Shown here: in pieces, positions 46,044 to 57,288 of the stretch
How the letters are laid out: every line of letters starts with the position of its first letter
Numbering within the stretch: position 1 is the stretch's first letter
Source: Vibrio owensii CAIM 1854 = LMG 25443
GTDB taxonomy: Bacteria > Pseudomonadota > Gammaproteobacteria > Enterobacterales > Vibrionaceae
NCBI RefSeq assembly: GCF_000817815.1
Contig: NZ_JPRD01000011.1
Span: 1-64,000, forward strand
Reading direction: 5' to 3'
Length of the DNA stretch: 64,000 nt
Program-made: the position numbers and the translations under genes
Notes under the pieces: model-generated
What the model was told of the DNA's origin: nothing
The model's database searches: none
The model's input: only the letters and a program-made list of their open reading frames with translations

Positions 46044-47579
46044 CTAACTGAATATCGGCACTTCTACCATCGAAGTATGATAAAACGCATAACGCCCTTT
46101 ACCTAACTGCTTCGCTCGGTACACCGCCATATCGGAACAGTGCAGCAGAATATCAATATCGCGCCCCACGCCCTCTGTGAGAACAACCCCAATTGACGCG
46201 GTTAAACTGATATCAATGCCTAAACGATCCGCCGTGCTTTGTAATTTAGCGAGGAATTTGTCTAGCTTGAGCTCTAATTCACGCTTAGTTCGAAACTCTT
46301 GCGTTAACACCACAAACTCATCACCACCAAATCGACCTATGATGTCGCGCTTGTGGCCAAAACTCTCTCTCAACACCGCCACAAACAGAGCGATAACTTT
46401 ATCGCCCGCTAAGTGACCGTATGTATCGTTGATGTACTTGAGGTTATCCATATCAAAGAAGATACAGGCCTTGGGCGTATTACTTAGAGATAACGACTTC
46501 TCTGCCCCTCGCAAGAAATACTCCCGCGTGAGCAACCCACTGCGTGAACAAAACACGCCATTACGGCTGGCTTGAAGAACCTGTTCAAAGTGCTCTTTTA
46601 GCTCCATAGAACTGTCGTTGAACACCACCTTGCTCTCTTCTAAGAATCGGTCAAGCGGTTGAGTTAAACCGACCACCTGCTTACCCATCAAGCGTGCGAT
46701 AACGACGTAAATCGCGATAATCAGCATCACGTTCGCACCAAACATCAAAGTTCCATCACCTAGCAAGGTACTGAACTTAGCTTTTGAAAGCAGAATCCAA
46801 GGCGTGCCTTCTATCTTAGTAAACTCAACATATGACAAATCAAAAGGCTTGCTGTAAGTGAAAAAGCCACCATTGGCCGTTTCTGTCAGTGCTTTAAGGC
46901 TCTTTTCACGGTCGAATAGCTTCTCGTAACCGTAGTTAAACAAGTTAATCCCAACATAATGCTTGTCTTTGGAATGACTGATGACATTAAGATTCTCATC
47001 TAACAGTACGCTGTAGATGTCGTTTTCATTGTCGGTTTGAAGTGCGGTTTGAATTTCACTGAAATGAATAGACGCTGAGATGGTGCCCATCAAATCACCG
47101 AGTTCGTCAAACATGGGACGACACAGCACATAAACAATTTTTCCATTTGAGACGTCGGTGAGAACGTCTGTCATCACCGCTTTCTTACTGCGGATCACTT
47201 GATGGAAGTAGTCACGATGAGCGATGGAATGCACTTTATTGTTGTGTGTGCTGACCATGTTCCCCACACCATCGCTGAATCCAATGCCCGCCAGCTCAAA
47301 GGCCTGCTTATATGGAACCGCACGTTGCGCACGCTCTTGCAATGTGATGTCCGATTCGATGAAGTGCTCATCTTTACTCATTGCGCGTAGCAGATCACGG
47401 TAACCATCGACGATAGTACCAAGGTTGAGCTCTGCAGATTTAACATGGTATCGGGCTAGGTTTTTCGCTTCGTCGACCTGCTGGTATGCCCAGTAGGTGA
47501 AGTTAGTGAAAAGCGCGATCAAGACAATCGGGACAGTGTAACGCAGAGTGACCGATTGAAGACTTCGAGATACGTTCAT
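46044..47579 (-). CDS. Membrane diguanylate cyclase with periplasmic Cache-type sensor
   Basis: 511 residues. A first membrane segment lies near 14-30, followed by a periplasmic double-Cache-like domain (about 35-280: IGFSDGVGNMVSTHNNKVHSIAHRDYF, MGTISASIHF) and a second membrane segment near 285-305. The C-terminal GGDEF domain is intact (GRFGGDEF). The inhibitory RxxD site is altered (HKRD), so product inhibition may be lost. Likely a ligand-responsive c-di-GMP producer; the ligand is unknown. Confidence 0.93.
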   Translation of the reverse strand: MNVSRSLQSVTLRYTVPIVLIALFTNFTYWAYQQVDEAKNLARYHVKSAELNLGTIVDGYRDLLRAMSKDEHFIESDITLQERAQRAVPYKQAFELAGIGFSDGVGNMVSTHNNKVHSIAHRDYFHQVIRSKKAVMTDVLTDVSNGKIVYVLCRPMFDELGDLMGTISASIHFSEIQTALQTDNENDIYSVLLDENLNVISHSKDKHYVGINLFNYGYEKLFDREKSLKALTETANGGFFTYSKPFDLSYVEFTKIEGTPWILLSKAKFSTLLGDGTLMFGANVMLIIAIYVVIARLMGKQVVGLTQPLDRFLEESKVVFNDSSMELKEHFEQVLQASRNGVFCSRSGLLTREYFLRGAEKSLSLSNTPKACIFFDMDNLKYINDTYGHLAGDKVIALFVAVLRESFGHKRDIIGRFGGDEFVVLTQEFRTKRELELKLDKFLAKLQSTADRLGIDISLTASIGVVLTEGVGRDIDILLHCSDMAVYRAKQLGKGRYAFYHTSMVEVPIFS

Positions 47580-48024
47580 GATTTAGTTATTGTTATTTGT
47601 TGTCGTATGGAGGTTAACTTTTTATGTAAGCCTTTTTCCCACTAACCTTTGCATCGTTTGAAGTACAACTCTGGGAAATCACAAGCACATATTTCACAAA
47701 GTCTCATTAGCAAGAAAATCCGACGATTATACCCACCCCTGTATATCGACACAGCCACTTTATGACCTTTTACGACAAAACATTTTACTCACTCGACAAA
47801 TGGTTTTTGTTTATAAATATCATTACGTTGAATAATTCTCACTGAGTGAGAAACCCTATTTTTATTGATAGATTAGAAGATTTATCTCTTTCAAACACCG
47901 ACCTTTTGTAACGAGTATCACAATTTTTATATGGCGAAAGTGTGAATTTTTCTGCTTGATTTCTAACAATTGAGATAGTTAGCCTACACTTTTCATATCA
48001 ACTTATTGGATATGGACGTGCACA
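47580..48024. other. Divergent regulatory region upstream of the hybrid kinase operon
   Basis: 445 bp of AT-rich sequence between divergent genes. It contains a perfect 17-bp palindrome, TTCTCACTGAGTGAGAA (47836-47852). The arms resemble the SypG enhancer, but the centre is two bases longer. No ORF is visible. Confidence 0.6.
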
Positions 48025-51000
48025 GTGGTCGGATCGTTTTCATGGAATAACCTATCTGTTAAGCACAAGCTGTTTAGCTTAGTTTTTTTACCCATCGTTT
48101 TACTCCTCTTTCTTGCGGGGCAACAAGTTCACAGGCTTTCCACTCAGGCTCAAGATCTGGAGAAAGCGCAACTGTTTTCCGACTATATGGATAGCGTCTC
48201 TTATCTGTATAACTTGCCGAATAACAGCGAAGTATCAGACAAAGAGTCGGAGATCAAAACCGTCACGCAGTCGCTCAATAATGAAGCCAAGAATATCTTT
48301 GCCGACAACGGCGTAGAAATGGCAGATTTGCTAGCGAGTCTGGAAGAAGCCAGTCTTTCTCTCGCTACGACAACTGACATGGATGAGCGCTTGGACGTTG
48401 CAGAATGGCGCGCAGACACCTACAAGCAGATTCTATTGGCGTTAGAAAAAGTCCCTTTTAATGACGCTACATCCGAAATCCAAGCCCACCTCTCTGCCCT
48501 TATGCAGATTGAATGGTTGATGTTTTGGTCCAAAGAAGAAAACCGACTTAGCCAATATCTGATTTACTCCGTTGAGCAAAACCAATTTTATGACGCTGAC
48601 ATCAGCAGCGAGATTGAATCGCTCGTCAAAAACCAACAATTGTTCCTTGAACGCTTCGTCACACTTAATGCCAACCAACAACAAGTTGAACTGTTGATCG
48701 AAACATTCACCAATGAAGTGTTCGTCCTTAGCCAAGAGTTCAGAAGCTTTCTGTTCAACGAAGAAGCGCTCAGCACTCTGCCAGAAGGTGAAGTTGCCGC
48801 AGGTTTAACTGCATTAAACGGACGCTTAGCGTTGCTTAAAAACGTCGACAACAAAATGACCGAACAATTGAAAGCCGACGTGGATCATGCAATTACGACT
48901 GCAAACCAACAGCGCTTGATGTTCATCGGTATCATGTCTGTCATTACCATTTTGGTGATTAGCTTGGCGTTACGTCTGGTTCGTAAAGTGACGAGTAATC
49001 TTCAGTTGGTTTTGGAATTTCTTCGTCGTGATAGCTACAGTGAGGAATCGCCGCTTGAAGAGCTCGTTAAAGGTAAAGACGAGTTAAGCAAGTTTGCTCA
49101 AGAAGTGGAAAGACTGAGTTATGAGCGTGAACAAGCCAACATCAAACTGACACAAGCAAAAGAAGACGCTGAACGCGCCAAAGACGATGCGATCAAAGCC
49201 AGCAAAGCAAAAAGTAGCTTCCTTGCTAACATGTCGCATGAAATACGAACACCACTTAACGGTGTTATCGGTATATCAGAAGTGCTGTCTGATACCTCCC
49301 TCACTGCCACGCAACGCGACTATGTGGATACTATCGAGACTTCATCGCAACTACTGTTGAGCTTGATTAACGACATTCTAGATTTCTCAAAAATTGAATC
49401 AGGCATGCTACTTATCAGCCCGCATTCAACTTGTGTTCGTGAGTCTATTTACGACATCGCTTCCATCGTTTCGCCTAAAGCCAAAGAGAAAGGCATCGAT
49501 CTTCAAGTGAGCATCAGTCGTAACACACCTTTCCGTTTGATGATTGATGATCACCGCTTACGCCAAGTGGTGATGAACTTTATGTCTAACGCGGTTAAGT
49601 TCACGGAAAAAGGTACGATGCTTCTTTCTGTTACCACCCACAGTGTTTCTGGCTCTAACGCAGTCATGGAATTCTCTGTTCGAGATTCAGGTATCGGTAT
49701 CGATGAACAGCAACAGAAGAAAATCTTCGAACCATTTGCACAAGAAGACGACTCTACAACACGCCAGTTTGGTGGTACCGGTCTTGGCTTAGCAATCAGT
49801 ACTCAGCTCGTTGAGTTAATGGGCGGTAAGATTCAATTGGAATCTGAAAAAGGCCAAGGTAGTCGCTTTTTCTTCCAACTGTCCCCTTCTGTTGTTCAGC
49901 TAGACTTTGATGCCAAACATGCCGCGGCCAACAGCCAAATTTGGTTGGTTTGTGAAGATGCCGCAATGGAGAGCACACTACGTGATGAACTGAACTTCTA
50001 TCGCATTGCGGTTCATCAATCCGTGACGAGCTTAGACGCCCTCCCAACTTGGATTAACGACAAAGAACACATCATCGTCATCTACGCCGAAACGCGACCA
50101 AATGCTGCGATGGAAAGCGAAGATGCCTTCCACCGATTAGAAACTCAAAATGTACGCGTTTGCCTAATCAAACATCTGCAAAGCGACCAATTTGACTTCG
50201 GTGAAAGCGTCAGTGCAATGATCACGCAACCTCTGCTTGGCCAACGTTTGGTGAAAGCGCTTGAAAACTGTGAGGCCAAATTTAGCCAAACCGCTCAACG
50301 AGTCGCAGCAAGCGCGACAGCCAATACCAAAAACAAAATCTTGGTGGTCGATGACAACACAGTAAACCAAAAAATTGCGGGCTTACATGTGACAAAAGCC
50401 GGCTTCACGTTCGACCTCGCCGCCAACGGGCAAGAAGCGGTCGACATGTTCAAGAAGAACCAATACGCCTTGATTCTAATGGACTGCATGATGCCCGTTA
50501 TGGATGGATTTGAAGCAACAGAGAAAATCCGCCAAGTCGAAAAAGAAGAGAACCGCAATTACCGCATTCCAATCATTGCGCTCACCGCCAGTGTGGTCGA
50601 TGACGACATCCAGAAATGTTTTGATGTCGGCATGGATGACTATGTACCCAAACCATTCAAAGCCAACATCCTAAAAGAAAAACTGACAAAAGCCGTTGAT
50701 ATCCCGACAGTAGATAGCCCTGATGTAGTACCAACCCCAATCAGCGCTGCAGCAAAAACACGCCCGGCAGACAAGCCTGAAGAGCCTGCAATGAACACCT
50801 TGCCAAGCCGCTCAGAACGCATCTTGTTGGTCGAAGACAATACCGTTAACCAAAAGGTTGCGTCATTGCTGCTGAGCAAAGCGGGCTATCAATTTGAGAT
50901 CGCCGAAAATGGTCAAATTGCCGTGGACATGTTCCAACAAGATAACAGCTTCGACATCATCTTGATGGATTGCATGATGCCAGTGATGGATGGGTTTCAG

Positions 51001-51183
51001 GCGACAAAAGAAATTCGCGCTTATGAACGAGTTTCTGGTCTGCCTAAAACCCCGATCATTGCACTGACGGCAAGTGTGGTGGACGACGATATTCAGCGCT
51101 GTTACGACTCAGGTATGGATGCCTATGTGCCAAAGCCGGTGAGAAAAGAAAAACTTCTTCACCAAATTGAAAGTGTGATTTAA
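48025..51183 (+). CDS. Hybrid sensor histidine kinase with two receiver domains
   Basis: 1052 residues from a GTG. A membrane segment near 16-34 is followed by a helical periplasmic sensor (about 35-295) and a second membrane segment near 297-317. HisKA carries the phospho-acceptor His405 ([13 protein letters not shown]), followed by HATPase with [11 protein letters not shown] degenerate receiver-like stretch (about 630-730) precedes two intact receivers with phospho-acceptors Asp820 and Asp982 (both in [11 protein letters not shown]). There is no Hpt domain, so phosphate must pass to a separate Hpt protein. It leads an operon with a binding protein and a porin; the periplasmic binding protein may present the signal. 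Confidence 0.93.
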   Translation: MVGSFSWNNLSVKHKLFSLVFLPIVLLLFLAGQQVHRLSTQAQDLEKAQLFSDYMDSVSYLYNLPNNSEVSDKESEIKTVTQSLNNEAKNIFADNGVEMADLLASLEEASLSLATTTDMDERLDVAEWRADTYKQILLALEKVPFNDATSEIQAHLSALMQIEWLMFWSKEENRLSQYLIYSVEQNQFYDADISSEIESLVKNQQLFLERFVTLNANQQQVELLIETFTNEVFVLSQEFRSFLFNEEALSTLPEGEVAAGLTALNGRLALLKNVDNKMTEQLKADVDHAITTANQQRLMFIGIMSVITILVISLALRLVRKVTSNLQLVLEFLRRDSYSEESPLEELVKGKDELSKFAQEVERLSYEREQANIKLTQAKEDAERAKDDAIKASKAKSSFLANMSHEIRTPLNGVIGISEVLSDTSLTATQRDYVDTIETSSQLLLSLINDILDFSKIESGMLLISPHSTCVRESIYDIASIVSPKAKEKGIDLQVSISRNTPFRLMIDDHRLRQVVMNFMSNAVKFTEKGTMLLSVTTHSVSGSNAVMEFSVRDSGIGIDEQQQKKIFEPFAQEDDSTTRQFGGTGLGLAISTQLVELMGGKIQLESEKGQGSRFFFQLSPSVVQLDFDAKHAAANSQIWLVCEDAAMESTLRDELNFYRIAVHQSVTSLDALPTWINDKEHIIVIYAETRPNAAMESEDAFHRLETQNVRVCLIKHLQSDQFDFGESVSAMITQPLLGQRLVKALENCEAKFSQTAQRVAASATANTKNKILVVDDNTVNQKIAGLHVTKAGFTFDLAANGQEAVDMFKKNQYALILMDCMMPVMDGFEATEKIRQVEKEENRNYRIPIIALTASVVDDDIQKCFDVGMDDYVPKPFKANILKEKLTKAVDIPTVDSPDVVPTPISAAAKTRPADKPEEPAMNTLPSRSERILLVEDNTVNQKVASLLLSKAGYQFEIAENGQIAVDMFQQDNSFDIILMDCMMPVMDGFQATKEIRAYERVSGLPKTPIIALTASVVDDDIQRCYDSGMDAYVPKPVRKEKLLHQIESVI

Positions 51184-51194
51184 CGGATAAGGTA

Positions 51195-51680
51195 ATGGTC
51201 ATGGATACCCATTTCTTAGTGAACAAAAACAAAGTGTTGAGATCACTCTCTACTGCAATGATCGCCTTTGCCCTGTTAATGTCTTTTGATAGCAAAGCAT
51301 TGGCGGCAGACCAGTATGCGATTTTCTCTCTCGACTCAGGCTTTAATGAGCTCAGTATCACCAAAGCAAGAAAGCTTTACCGTGGTAAGACTAAGCGTTT
51401 GCAAGGTAAGCGTGTTGAGCTGTCTGATTGGCCAGATACTTCCTCGGAACGATCAGAGTTTTATCGCTATTTACTCAACAAAAACATCGCGCAAATGAAC
51501 GCGCACTGGGCGAGCTTGTCGTTCTCTGGCAAAGCGCGTCCACCAAAAGTTATCGACAATTCCAACATGGATGCCCTATTAGCCTGGATGAAAGAAAAGC
51601 CGAATCGCATTGGCTATGCACCGGTGAGTAGCCTCCCTTCTGATGCACAAATCCTCTACGTAGTAAGTTCGGAGAAATAA
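51195..51680 (+). CDS. Small PstS-like periplasmic binding protein
   Basis: A 161-residue secreted protein (signal ends near SKALAA). The mature part resembles one lobe of phosphate-type substrate-binding proteins (LSITKARKLYRGKTKRLQGKRVELSDWP, SFSGKARPPKVID, IGYAPVSSLPSDAQILYV). At half the usual size it cannot be a normal ABC-transporter binding protein. It begins twelve bases after the hybrid kinase and is followed directly by a porin-like gene, so a signal-presenting role for the kinase is plausible but unproven. Confidence 0.8.
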   Translation: MVMDTHFLVNKNKVLRSLSTAMIAFALLMSFDSKALAADQYAIFSLDSGFNELSITKARKLYRGKTKRLQGKRVELSDWPDTSSERSEFYRYLLNKNIAQMNAHWASLSFSGKARPPKVIDNSNMDALLAWMKEKPNRIGYAPVSSLPSDAQILYVVSSEK

Positions 51681-51681
51681 T

Positions 51682-52785
51682 ATGAAGAAAACACTCATCG
51701 CATCAATGACAGCAGCAGCGCTTAGCAGTGTGGCCTTTCCGAGCTTGGCAGCGATAGAATTAACGGACAACTTATCATTGAGCGGCTTTGGCTCGACGTC
51801 TTGGGCAACCACCGACAATGAAACGCCCGTCCTTGTGAACCGATTTGTCGACGACGAAAATTGTTACGACTGTGATACCACGTTCGGCGTTCAGCTCGAC
51901 TTCTACTACGATGCCTTTAAAGCTTCTGCCCAAGTAGTAAAAAGACCGCAAGATCACTGGAGCGATCCACAACTTGAATGGGCTTATCTCGCTTACACCT
52001 ACGGTAATGTTGAATTTCGTGGTGGTCGCTTAAGAATGCCAGTGTTCTTGGCCTCCGAGTATTACTATGTGGGACATGCATTTACGCCAGCGCGCCCACC
52101 AAATGAGGTTTACGACAGTATCTTGGGGATTACCGCGTTTAATGGCATTTCATTCTTGTGGAACTACGATCTCAACGACAGCATGACGTTAACCACAACG
52201 CCTTTTATTGGCTTTCGTGATGAGAGTTCAGTCGACTTTAACGCTAATACTGAGCTAACGTTTAAAACTAATGAAATGTACGGCGTGAACTTTATCTTGA
52301 GTGGGGATTACTACCGCTGGAACTTTACGTATTTAGACTCAAATTACGATCAAGAGACCAAGCTACGTAACCTGACCACCAATATTCCTGGTGTGGGTAT
52401 CGTTCAGATTCCGGATCAAACCATCAAAGCGAAAGACCAAAACATTCAGCTATTCTCACTTGGTGCTGAGTACGAGTTTGATGCGCTGACGTTAACCGTG
52501 GAAGGACAAACCAACGACATTGCTTCCGCATGGTATGTGCAAGGTACTTACAACTTAAACAAGTTCACACCTTATGCGACCTATGGCCAGCAGTTTGATG
52601 ACCATGAGCATCGAGTTGGCGATAGCTACCTCTTCGGTGTGAGATACGATCTTCACTACAATGTGTCACTCAATGCAGAGTGGCAACACTTCAAGGCTTA
52701 TCGTGACGCCTCTGGCGCGTTCGTCTCTAACCCTTCCGATGACGACGCTAATATGTACACCATTATGCTTAACTTTGTGTTCTAA
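51682..52785 (+). CDS. Outer-membrane porin-like beta-barrel protein
   Basis: 367 residues with a signal peptide (cleavage near SLAA-IEL) and alternating amphipathic strands, ending in a C-terminal MLNFVF, the aromatic end typical of outer-membrane barrels. Acidic, and about the right size for a 16-strand porin. GGAG precedes the start. Last gene of the kinase-binding protein-porin operon, ended by a strong hairpin. Substrate unknown. Confidence 0.83.
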   Translation: MKKTLIASMTAAALSSVAFPSLAAIELTDNLSLSGFGSTSWATTDNETPVLVNRFVDDENCYDCDTTFGVQLDFYYDAFKASAQVVKRPQDHWSDPQLEWAYLAYTYGNVEFRGGRLRMPVFLASEYYYVGHAFTPARPPNEVYDSILGITAFNGISFLWNYDLNDSMTLTTTPFIGFRDESSVDFNANTELTFKTNEMYGVNFILSGDYYRWNFTYLDSNYDQETKLRNLTTNIPGVGIVQIPDQTIKAKDQNIQLFSLGAEYEFDALTLTVEGQTNDIASAWYVQGTYNLNKFTPYATYGQQFDDHEHRVGDSYLFGVRYDLHYNVSLNAEWQHFKAYRDASGAFVSNPSDDDANMYTIMLNFVF

Positions 52786-52791
52786 CCCTTT

Positions 52792-52821
52792 GGCAGGTCG
52801 ACACTCATCGACCTGCCTTTT
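52792..52821 (+). terminator. Intrinsic terminator after the porin-like gene
   Basis: Perfect 10-bp stem GGCAGGTCGA / TCGACCTGCC with a six-base loop, followed by TTTT. Confidence 0.9.
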
Positions 52822-52885
52822 CCTCTATAAACATTATCCGTCTATAAACATCACAACTTACTTCATCCTTTGCCGTTGTACCGAT

Positions 52886-53827
52886 TTATGATTTGAATCG
52901 GTTAATCATCACGACCGAGACGATGGTTAGCACCATCCCTAAAGCGTGAAACCAAGTAAATGCTTCGTCCAATATGAAAATTGCACACAACGCTGTCATT
53001 GCTGGGCCGATGTTACTCACTAAACTCAGATGCGCAGGGTTCAGCCGTGCCATGGCAGCAGCAATCAGATAAGAAGGAATGACGGTACAAAAGATGCCTA
53101 GCAACACACCAATAGTAATGAGTTCATTGTTCATCGAGCTCAACTGTAACGAGCTAAACGATAAATGAATAAGAATGGCGACACCGGCACTGCCCATGCC
53201 GATACTGGTAAACATGGTACTCCCTAGCTTCGCGATGCTGGCTTTGCTCAACACCAAATACACGGCAAACACAAACGCAGAAAGAATTGCTAGCCCACCA
53301 CCAAGCCAGATCTGCTCACCATAGTGAGAAAGGTCATGCGCCACAATCAGCCCCACTCCCAAATACCCAACCAACACGGCTGACAGCACCTGACGGTTGG
53401 GTGATTGCCCCTCTTTAAACCACATAATTAACACGACAAAAGTCGGAAACAAGAACAGTAATAAACGTTCAAGTTGAGCAGAAATGTAGTTAAGTGCCGT
53501 GATATCGAGATAGCTCGCTAAGTAATAACCAAGCACACCAATCGCGGCTGCTTTGATTCCGTGGTGTTTCACTTTCGCTGGGTTCTCGGAGCCGCGTAGC
53601 ATCCAAAAGAGAATACAAAGGTAAAGAGGCAGTGAACTCATTGCTCGAAGCGTCATGATGCTCACCGCGTCACCGCCATACTGATACGCGAGTTTGACAA
53701 ACACAGGTTTAATTGAAAATAACAGCGTACCAGCGAGCGCAAACATAACGCCAACAGTCATTGCACTGACAGGCTTCTTTTGGGATTGGTGTTCTGAACT
53801 AGGGCTGGAATCGGATGCCATATTCAT
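52886..53827 (-). CDS. EamA-family (DMT) transporter
   Basis: About 313 residues with ten hydrophobic segments in two EamA repeats, a drug/metabolite transporter of unknown substrate. The start at 53827 (MNMASDSS) is favoured because AAGGAGAG lies three bases upstream; a more upstream ATG would add ten polar residues and lacks a site. The N-terminal tail is Ser-rich and polar before the first helix (MTVGVMFALAGTLLFSIKPVFVKLAYQ). Confidence 0.88.
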   Translation of the reverse strand: MNMASDSSPSSEHQSQKKPVSAMTVGVMFALAGTLLFSIKPVFVKLAYQYGGDAVSIMTLRAMSSLPLYLCILFWMLRGSENPAKVKHHGIKAAAIGVLGYYLASYLDITALNYISAQLERLLLFLFPTFVVLIMWFKEGQSPNRQVLSAVLVGYLGVGLIVAHDLSHYGEQIWLGGGLAILSAFVFAVYLVLSKASIAKLGSTMFTSIGMGSAGVAILIHLSFSSLQLSSMNNELITIGVLLGIFCTVIPSYLIAAAMARLNPAHLSLVSNIGPAMTALCAIFILDEAFTWFHALGMVLTIVSVVMINRFKS

Positions 53828-54010
53828 TTTCTCTCCTTGATGATTGATAACATTCAAACAAGGCTACGAGATAGAATACGATTCTGGCTGCATCTACTCG
53901 CAGCCAGGCACAACTCAACCTACCGACTGCTTGGTATTGGAAGGAGGAGCCACCAGAGGTTGGTTGTGCGGATGATCATTTTACTTTCCTATTCGGGTAG
54001 AAGGTTCAGA

Positions 54011-54625
54011 CTAACCATTGAACATATTTTGTTCAAGCTTACGGTCTTTAAAATAGTACTCTTTATCGTGTTGTCCGACCTCTCGAAGCACTCGACAAGG
54101 GTTACCAACGGCGACCACATTGGCAGGAATATCCTTAGTTACGATACTGCCCGCGCCAATCACCGAGTTTTCTCCGATCGTCACACCCGGTAATACCACC
54201 GAGTTCGCACCAATCCATACGTTATCTCCGATTCGAACCGGCATGTTGAACTGTGCTACGTCTCGTCTCAAATCGGGATCGATTGGGTGCCCTGCCGTTG
54301 CAATGGTTACATTAGGCCCAATCATCACGCTATTCCCAATGTAGATGTAGGTATCGTCGACCAAAGTCAGATTGAAGTTTGCGTAAACATTGTCGCCAAG
54401 GTAAGTGTGACAACCCCAGTTTGCTCTTAAAGGCGGTTCGATGTAGCAGTTCTCACCAACAGACGCGAGCAGACGACCGAGTATCTCGCCCCGCTTTTCT
54501 GATTCCGAAGGACGTGTGTGATTGTAATCGTATAAGATCTCAAGACATTCAGTTTGCATTGCCGCCAATTCTTCATCATTGCAGAAGTACACTTTTTGGC
54601 TGTGCAACATGGTTTTCTTATCCAT
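54011..54625 (-). CDS. Maltose/galactoside O-acetyltransferase (LacA/Maa family)
   Basis: A 204-residue left-handed beta-helix acetyltransferase with hexapeptide repeats. The N-terminal Maa/NodL domain has [22 protein letters not shown] and [14 protein letters not shown]. The central catalytic region has [33 protein letters not shown] with the active-site His. The repeats end in [16 protein letters not shown]. It acetylates sugars using acetyl-CoA. A GGAATAA site precedes the ATG. The sugar acceptor is not predictable. Confidence 0.9.
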   Translation of the reverse strand: MDKKTMLHSQKVYFCNDEELAAMQTECLEILYDYNHTRPSESEKRGEILGRLLASVGENCYIEPPLRANWGCHTYLGDNVYANFNLTLVDDTYIYIGNSVMIGPNVTIATAGHPIDPDLRRDVAQFNMPVRIGDNVWIGANSVVLPGVTIGENSVIGAGSIVTKDIPANVVAVGNPCRVLREVGQHDKEYYFKDRKLEQNMFNG

Positions 54626-54798
54626 TATTATTCCTGTTGAGGGGATATTCTTGGTTGGAATTTAGCAGAGTCAGAATAAGAAAGGCTTGCCAAAAGTCAT
54701 GAAATTCGCGCCTTACTTTGTAAGCAAGGTGAAGTAATGAACCCAAGACACGTTTTCACCGACGATGTATTGTTTCTTCACAGACAAAAATGCGACGC

Positions 54799-57288
54799 TT
54801 ATTCTTTTGGCGCGTTTGGTAGATGCCGAGACAAAGCATCCATGAGATCCTTTTTGATGAGTGGTTTGGCAAGAACTTCATCTGCACCCGCATCGATAAA
54901 AGATTGTGTCGATTGCTGCATCACATCCGCAGTCCAGCCGAAGATCACGACATCATCCAGCCCTTGCTCGCGAATTCGCTTAACGACCTCAATACCACTC
55001 ATTTCTGGCATATGGTTATCAATAATGATGAGATTGAAAGACTGCTCGTTCAACAAGTTCAGCGCTTCTTGTCCACTGCTGCATATGTGACTTTTCGCCC
55101 CTAACTTATCTAAAAAGACTTTGGCGATGATTTGATTCATCCGATTGTCATCGGTAATCAGCGCGTGAACGGACGAGAGATCTTCAACCTTCACATCCTC
55201 TGTTTTCTCTTCAATGGCATCGCCTGAAGCACTCGGTAAGCTAATCACAAAGCGGAACAGGCTTCCCTTTCCTAACTCGCTCTCAACACTGATTTGGCCA
55301 TTCATAAGAGTCACTAATTTTTGACAAATCGCTAAGCCCAACCCGGTGCCACCATACTGCCGAGTCGTCGACACTTCCGCTTGTTCAAATTCATTAAAAA
55401 TAGAATCCATACGATCTTGAGGAATACCGATACCGGAGTCTTCTACGCAAAATTCTACGAAGGGCGGCTCTAGCGCTTTGATGGAAACATTAATATGACC
55501 AGCCTTAGTAAACTTGAGCGCATTGCCGACAAGGTTGAGCAAGACCTGCCGAATACGTACAGAATCACCACTATATTGGCATTCATCGCTGCATTGGTTG
55601 TCCACGCTGAACACAATACCTTTCTCTGAACACAAGCTTTGGTAAGTCACTTCCACCGGAGTAATGATGTCTGCCATTTTGAAAGGATGAATATCGAGTG
55701 CAAGCGCATCACTCTCTACCTTGGCTAGATCTAAGATATCATTGAGAATCGAGATCAAGTGTTCACCCGAGTTCAATGCGAGTCGCAGCACTTTCCTTTG
55801 TTCCGGGTCTCGGATGTCATCGATCAGTATTTGTAGCATCCCCAATAGCCCATTAAGCGGCGTTCTGATTTCATGACTCATCGTCGCTAAAAAGGCCGAT
55901 TTCGCTTCGTTGGCGTGCCTTGCCTTTAATGCCTCGGTTTCAAGGTCACTCTCTAAGCGTTTCACTTCTGTGATATCACGTTCAATGGCAATAAACCGCT
56001 CAACAACACCTTGCTCATTCCTCAATGGGATAATATCGATATCAATCCAATAGGGTTGTTTGTTTCTCGTATAGTTGAGTATCTCCGTCCTAACTTGCTC
56101 ACCCTGTCGAATCGCTTTTCCGATGTCTGCGATCGTCTCTGGTGAAGTATCAGCACCTTGCAAGAAAGCCCCCGGCGCTAGCCCTTTGATGCCATCGAGT
56201 TGATAACCCGTCATGGATTCAAACGCCTTGTTTACCCACTCAACCTTTCCGTGGTGGTCCGTGATAACAACGGCATCTCGCGCGGCTTTAACAACGGTCG
56301 CAAGTAACTCGCTCTCCTTCTCTTTTTCTTTCAATTGAAGGTTAGATTCTTCTAGCTCCTGCTTGGATTTTTCGAGTTCACGGTGTGGGTTAACAAATAG
56401 CCTTTTTCCTATGAATGTTACGATAATCGAACTCACGATTAACACGCCAATTAAGCCCTTTAGCAAACTGCTTTGAAGGTTCGTTAATTGTTCATCCAAG
56501 AAGGATTTACTGACACCTTGAGTCAAAAGCAAATTGCCTCGGCTCAAGGGTTCTTTATTGATGATCCATCGGTCGATTTCGCTTGCTGTTGGAGCGTGCT
56601 CATGGCTATGGGAGAGATGCTCTTGCGCCTGTGTTTCGGTTAGGTGAGCCAGTTCAGGAAGCGGTGGAATAGTTTGACTGAGTTCATACCACCGCTCTCT
56701 TCCTGTTACGAACGAACCAAAAAAGTCATCGTAATCGACAGCGGTTTCACCATATAACATCCCGACAAAATCACCGTTATTTACAAGGGGCATAAAAAGC
56801 TTTAAGCAGATGTGATTAGTATCATCGTGCAGCAGATACACGATGCGCTCATTTAATCGAGACTCGGAAAGCGCATTAAAAATCGCGACTTCTTGTTCAG
56901 ATGCGGGGTGACGAAAAGTGTCTTCGAACAATAAATCGCCGTTAACATCTCTTGCTGCAAATTGCATCGTTTGATGTTGGCCTTTAAAACGCTCTAACTG
57001 GAACGCTAAACCTTCAACATCATTGTCGACCACTGCATCGATAACCCCACGGTATTGGGATGCAAGGACGATTCGGTCTTCCGCTACCTCTAAGTACTTC
57101 TCCATGAAGATCTTGGCCGACTCTAGCTCAAACCGACCATTCCCCTTTTGGAGTTGTTTGATTGTCGCCTGACTTTCTTGAGATAACACAATAAGTGAAA
57201 TGACTCCGTAAATGAGCGCAGTCATCCCAATAAAAATGAGTAATAGAGCTTTCGGACTAAACCTAGAGAGCTTTTTTGCCATGAGCAC
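54799..57288 (-). CDS. PAS-containing hybrid sensor histidine kinase
   Basis: 829 residues from a GTG with AAGGA upstream. A membrane segment near 14-33 is followed by a periplasmic sensor domain (about 35-275) with a His-rich stretch (SHSHEHA). A second membrane segment lies near 278-296, then a coiled coil and a PAS domain (about 325-440; DHHGKVEWVNKAFESMTG). HisKA carries His472 ([12 protein letters not shown]), HATPase carries [10 protein letters not shown], and a C-terminal receiver has Asp757 (IIIDNHMPEMSG). There is no Hpt domain, so phosphate must leave through a separate Hpt protein. The ligand is unknown. Confidence 0.93.
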   Translation of the reverse strand: MLMAKKLSRFSPKALLLIFIGMTALIYGVISLIVLSQESQATIKQLQKGNGRFELESAKIFMEKYLEVAEDRIVLASQYRGVIDAVVDNDVEGLAFQLERFKGQHQTMQFAARDVNGDLLFEDTFRHPASEQEVAIFNALSESRLNERIVYLLHDDTNHICLKLFMPLVNNGDFVGMLYGETAVDYDDFFGSFVTGRERWYELSQTIPPLPELAHLTETQAQEHLSHSHEHAPTASEIDRWIINKEPLSRGNLLLTQGVSKSFLDEQLTNLQSSLLKGLIGVLIVSSIIVTFIGKRLFVNPHRELEKSKQELEESNLQLKEKEKESELLATVVKAARDAVVITDHHGKVEWVNKAFESMTGYQLDGIKGLAPGAFLQGADTSPETIADIGKAIRQGEQVRTEILNYTRNKQPYWIDIDIIPLRNEQGVVERFIAIERDITEVKRLESDLETEALKARHANEAKSAFLATMSHEIRTPLNGLLGMLQILIDDIRDPEQRKVLRLALNSGEHLISILNDILDLAKVESDALALDIHPFKMADIITPVEVTYQSLCSEKGIVFSVDNQCSDECQYSGDSVRIRQVLLNLVGNALKFTKAGHINVSIKALEPPFVEFCVEDSGIGIPQDRMDSIFNEFEQAEVSTTRQYGGTGLGLAICQKLVTLMNGQISVESELGKGSLFRFVISLPSASGDAIEEKTEDVKVEDLSSVHALITDDNRMNQIIAKVFLDKLGAKSHICSSGQEALNLLNEQSFNLIIIDNHMPEMSGIEVVKRIREQGLDDVVIFGWTADVMQQSTQSFIDAGADEVLAKPLIKKDLMDALSRHLPNAPKE

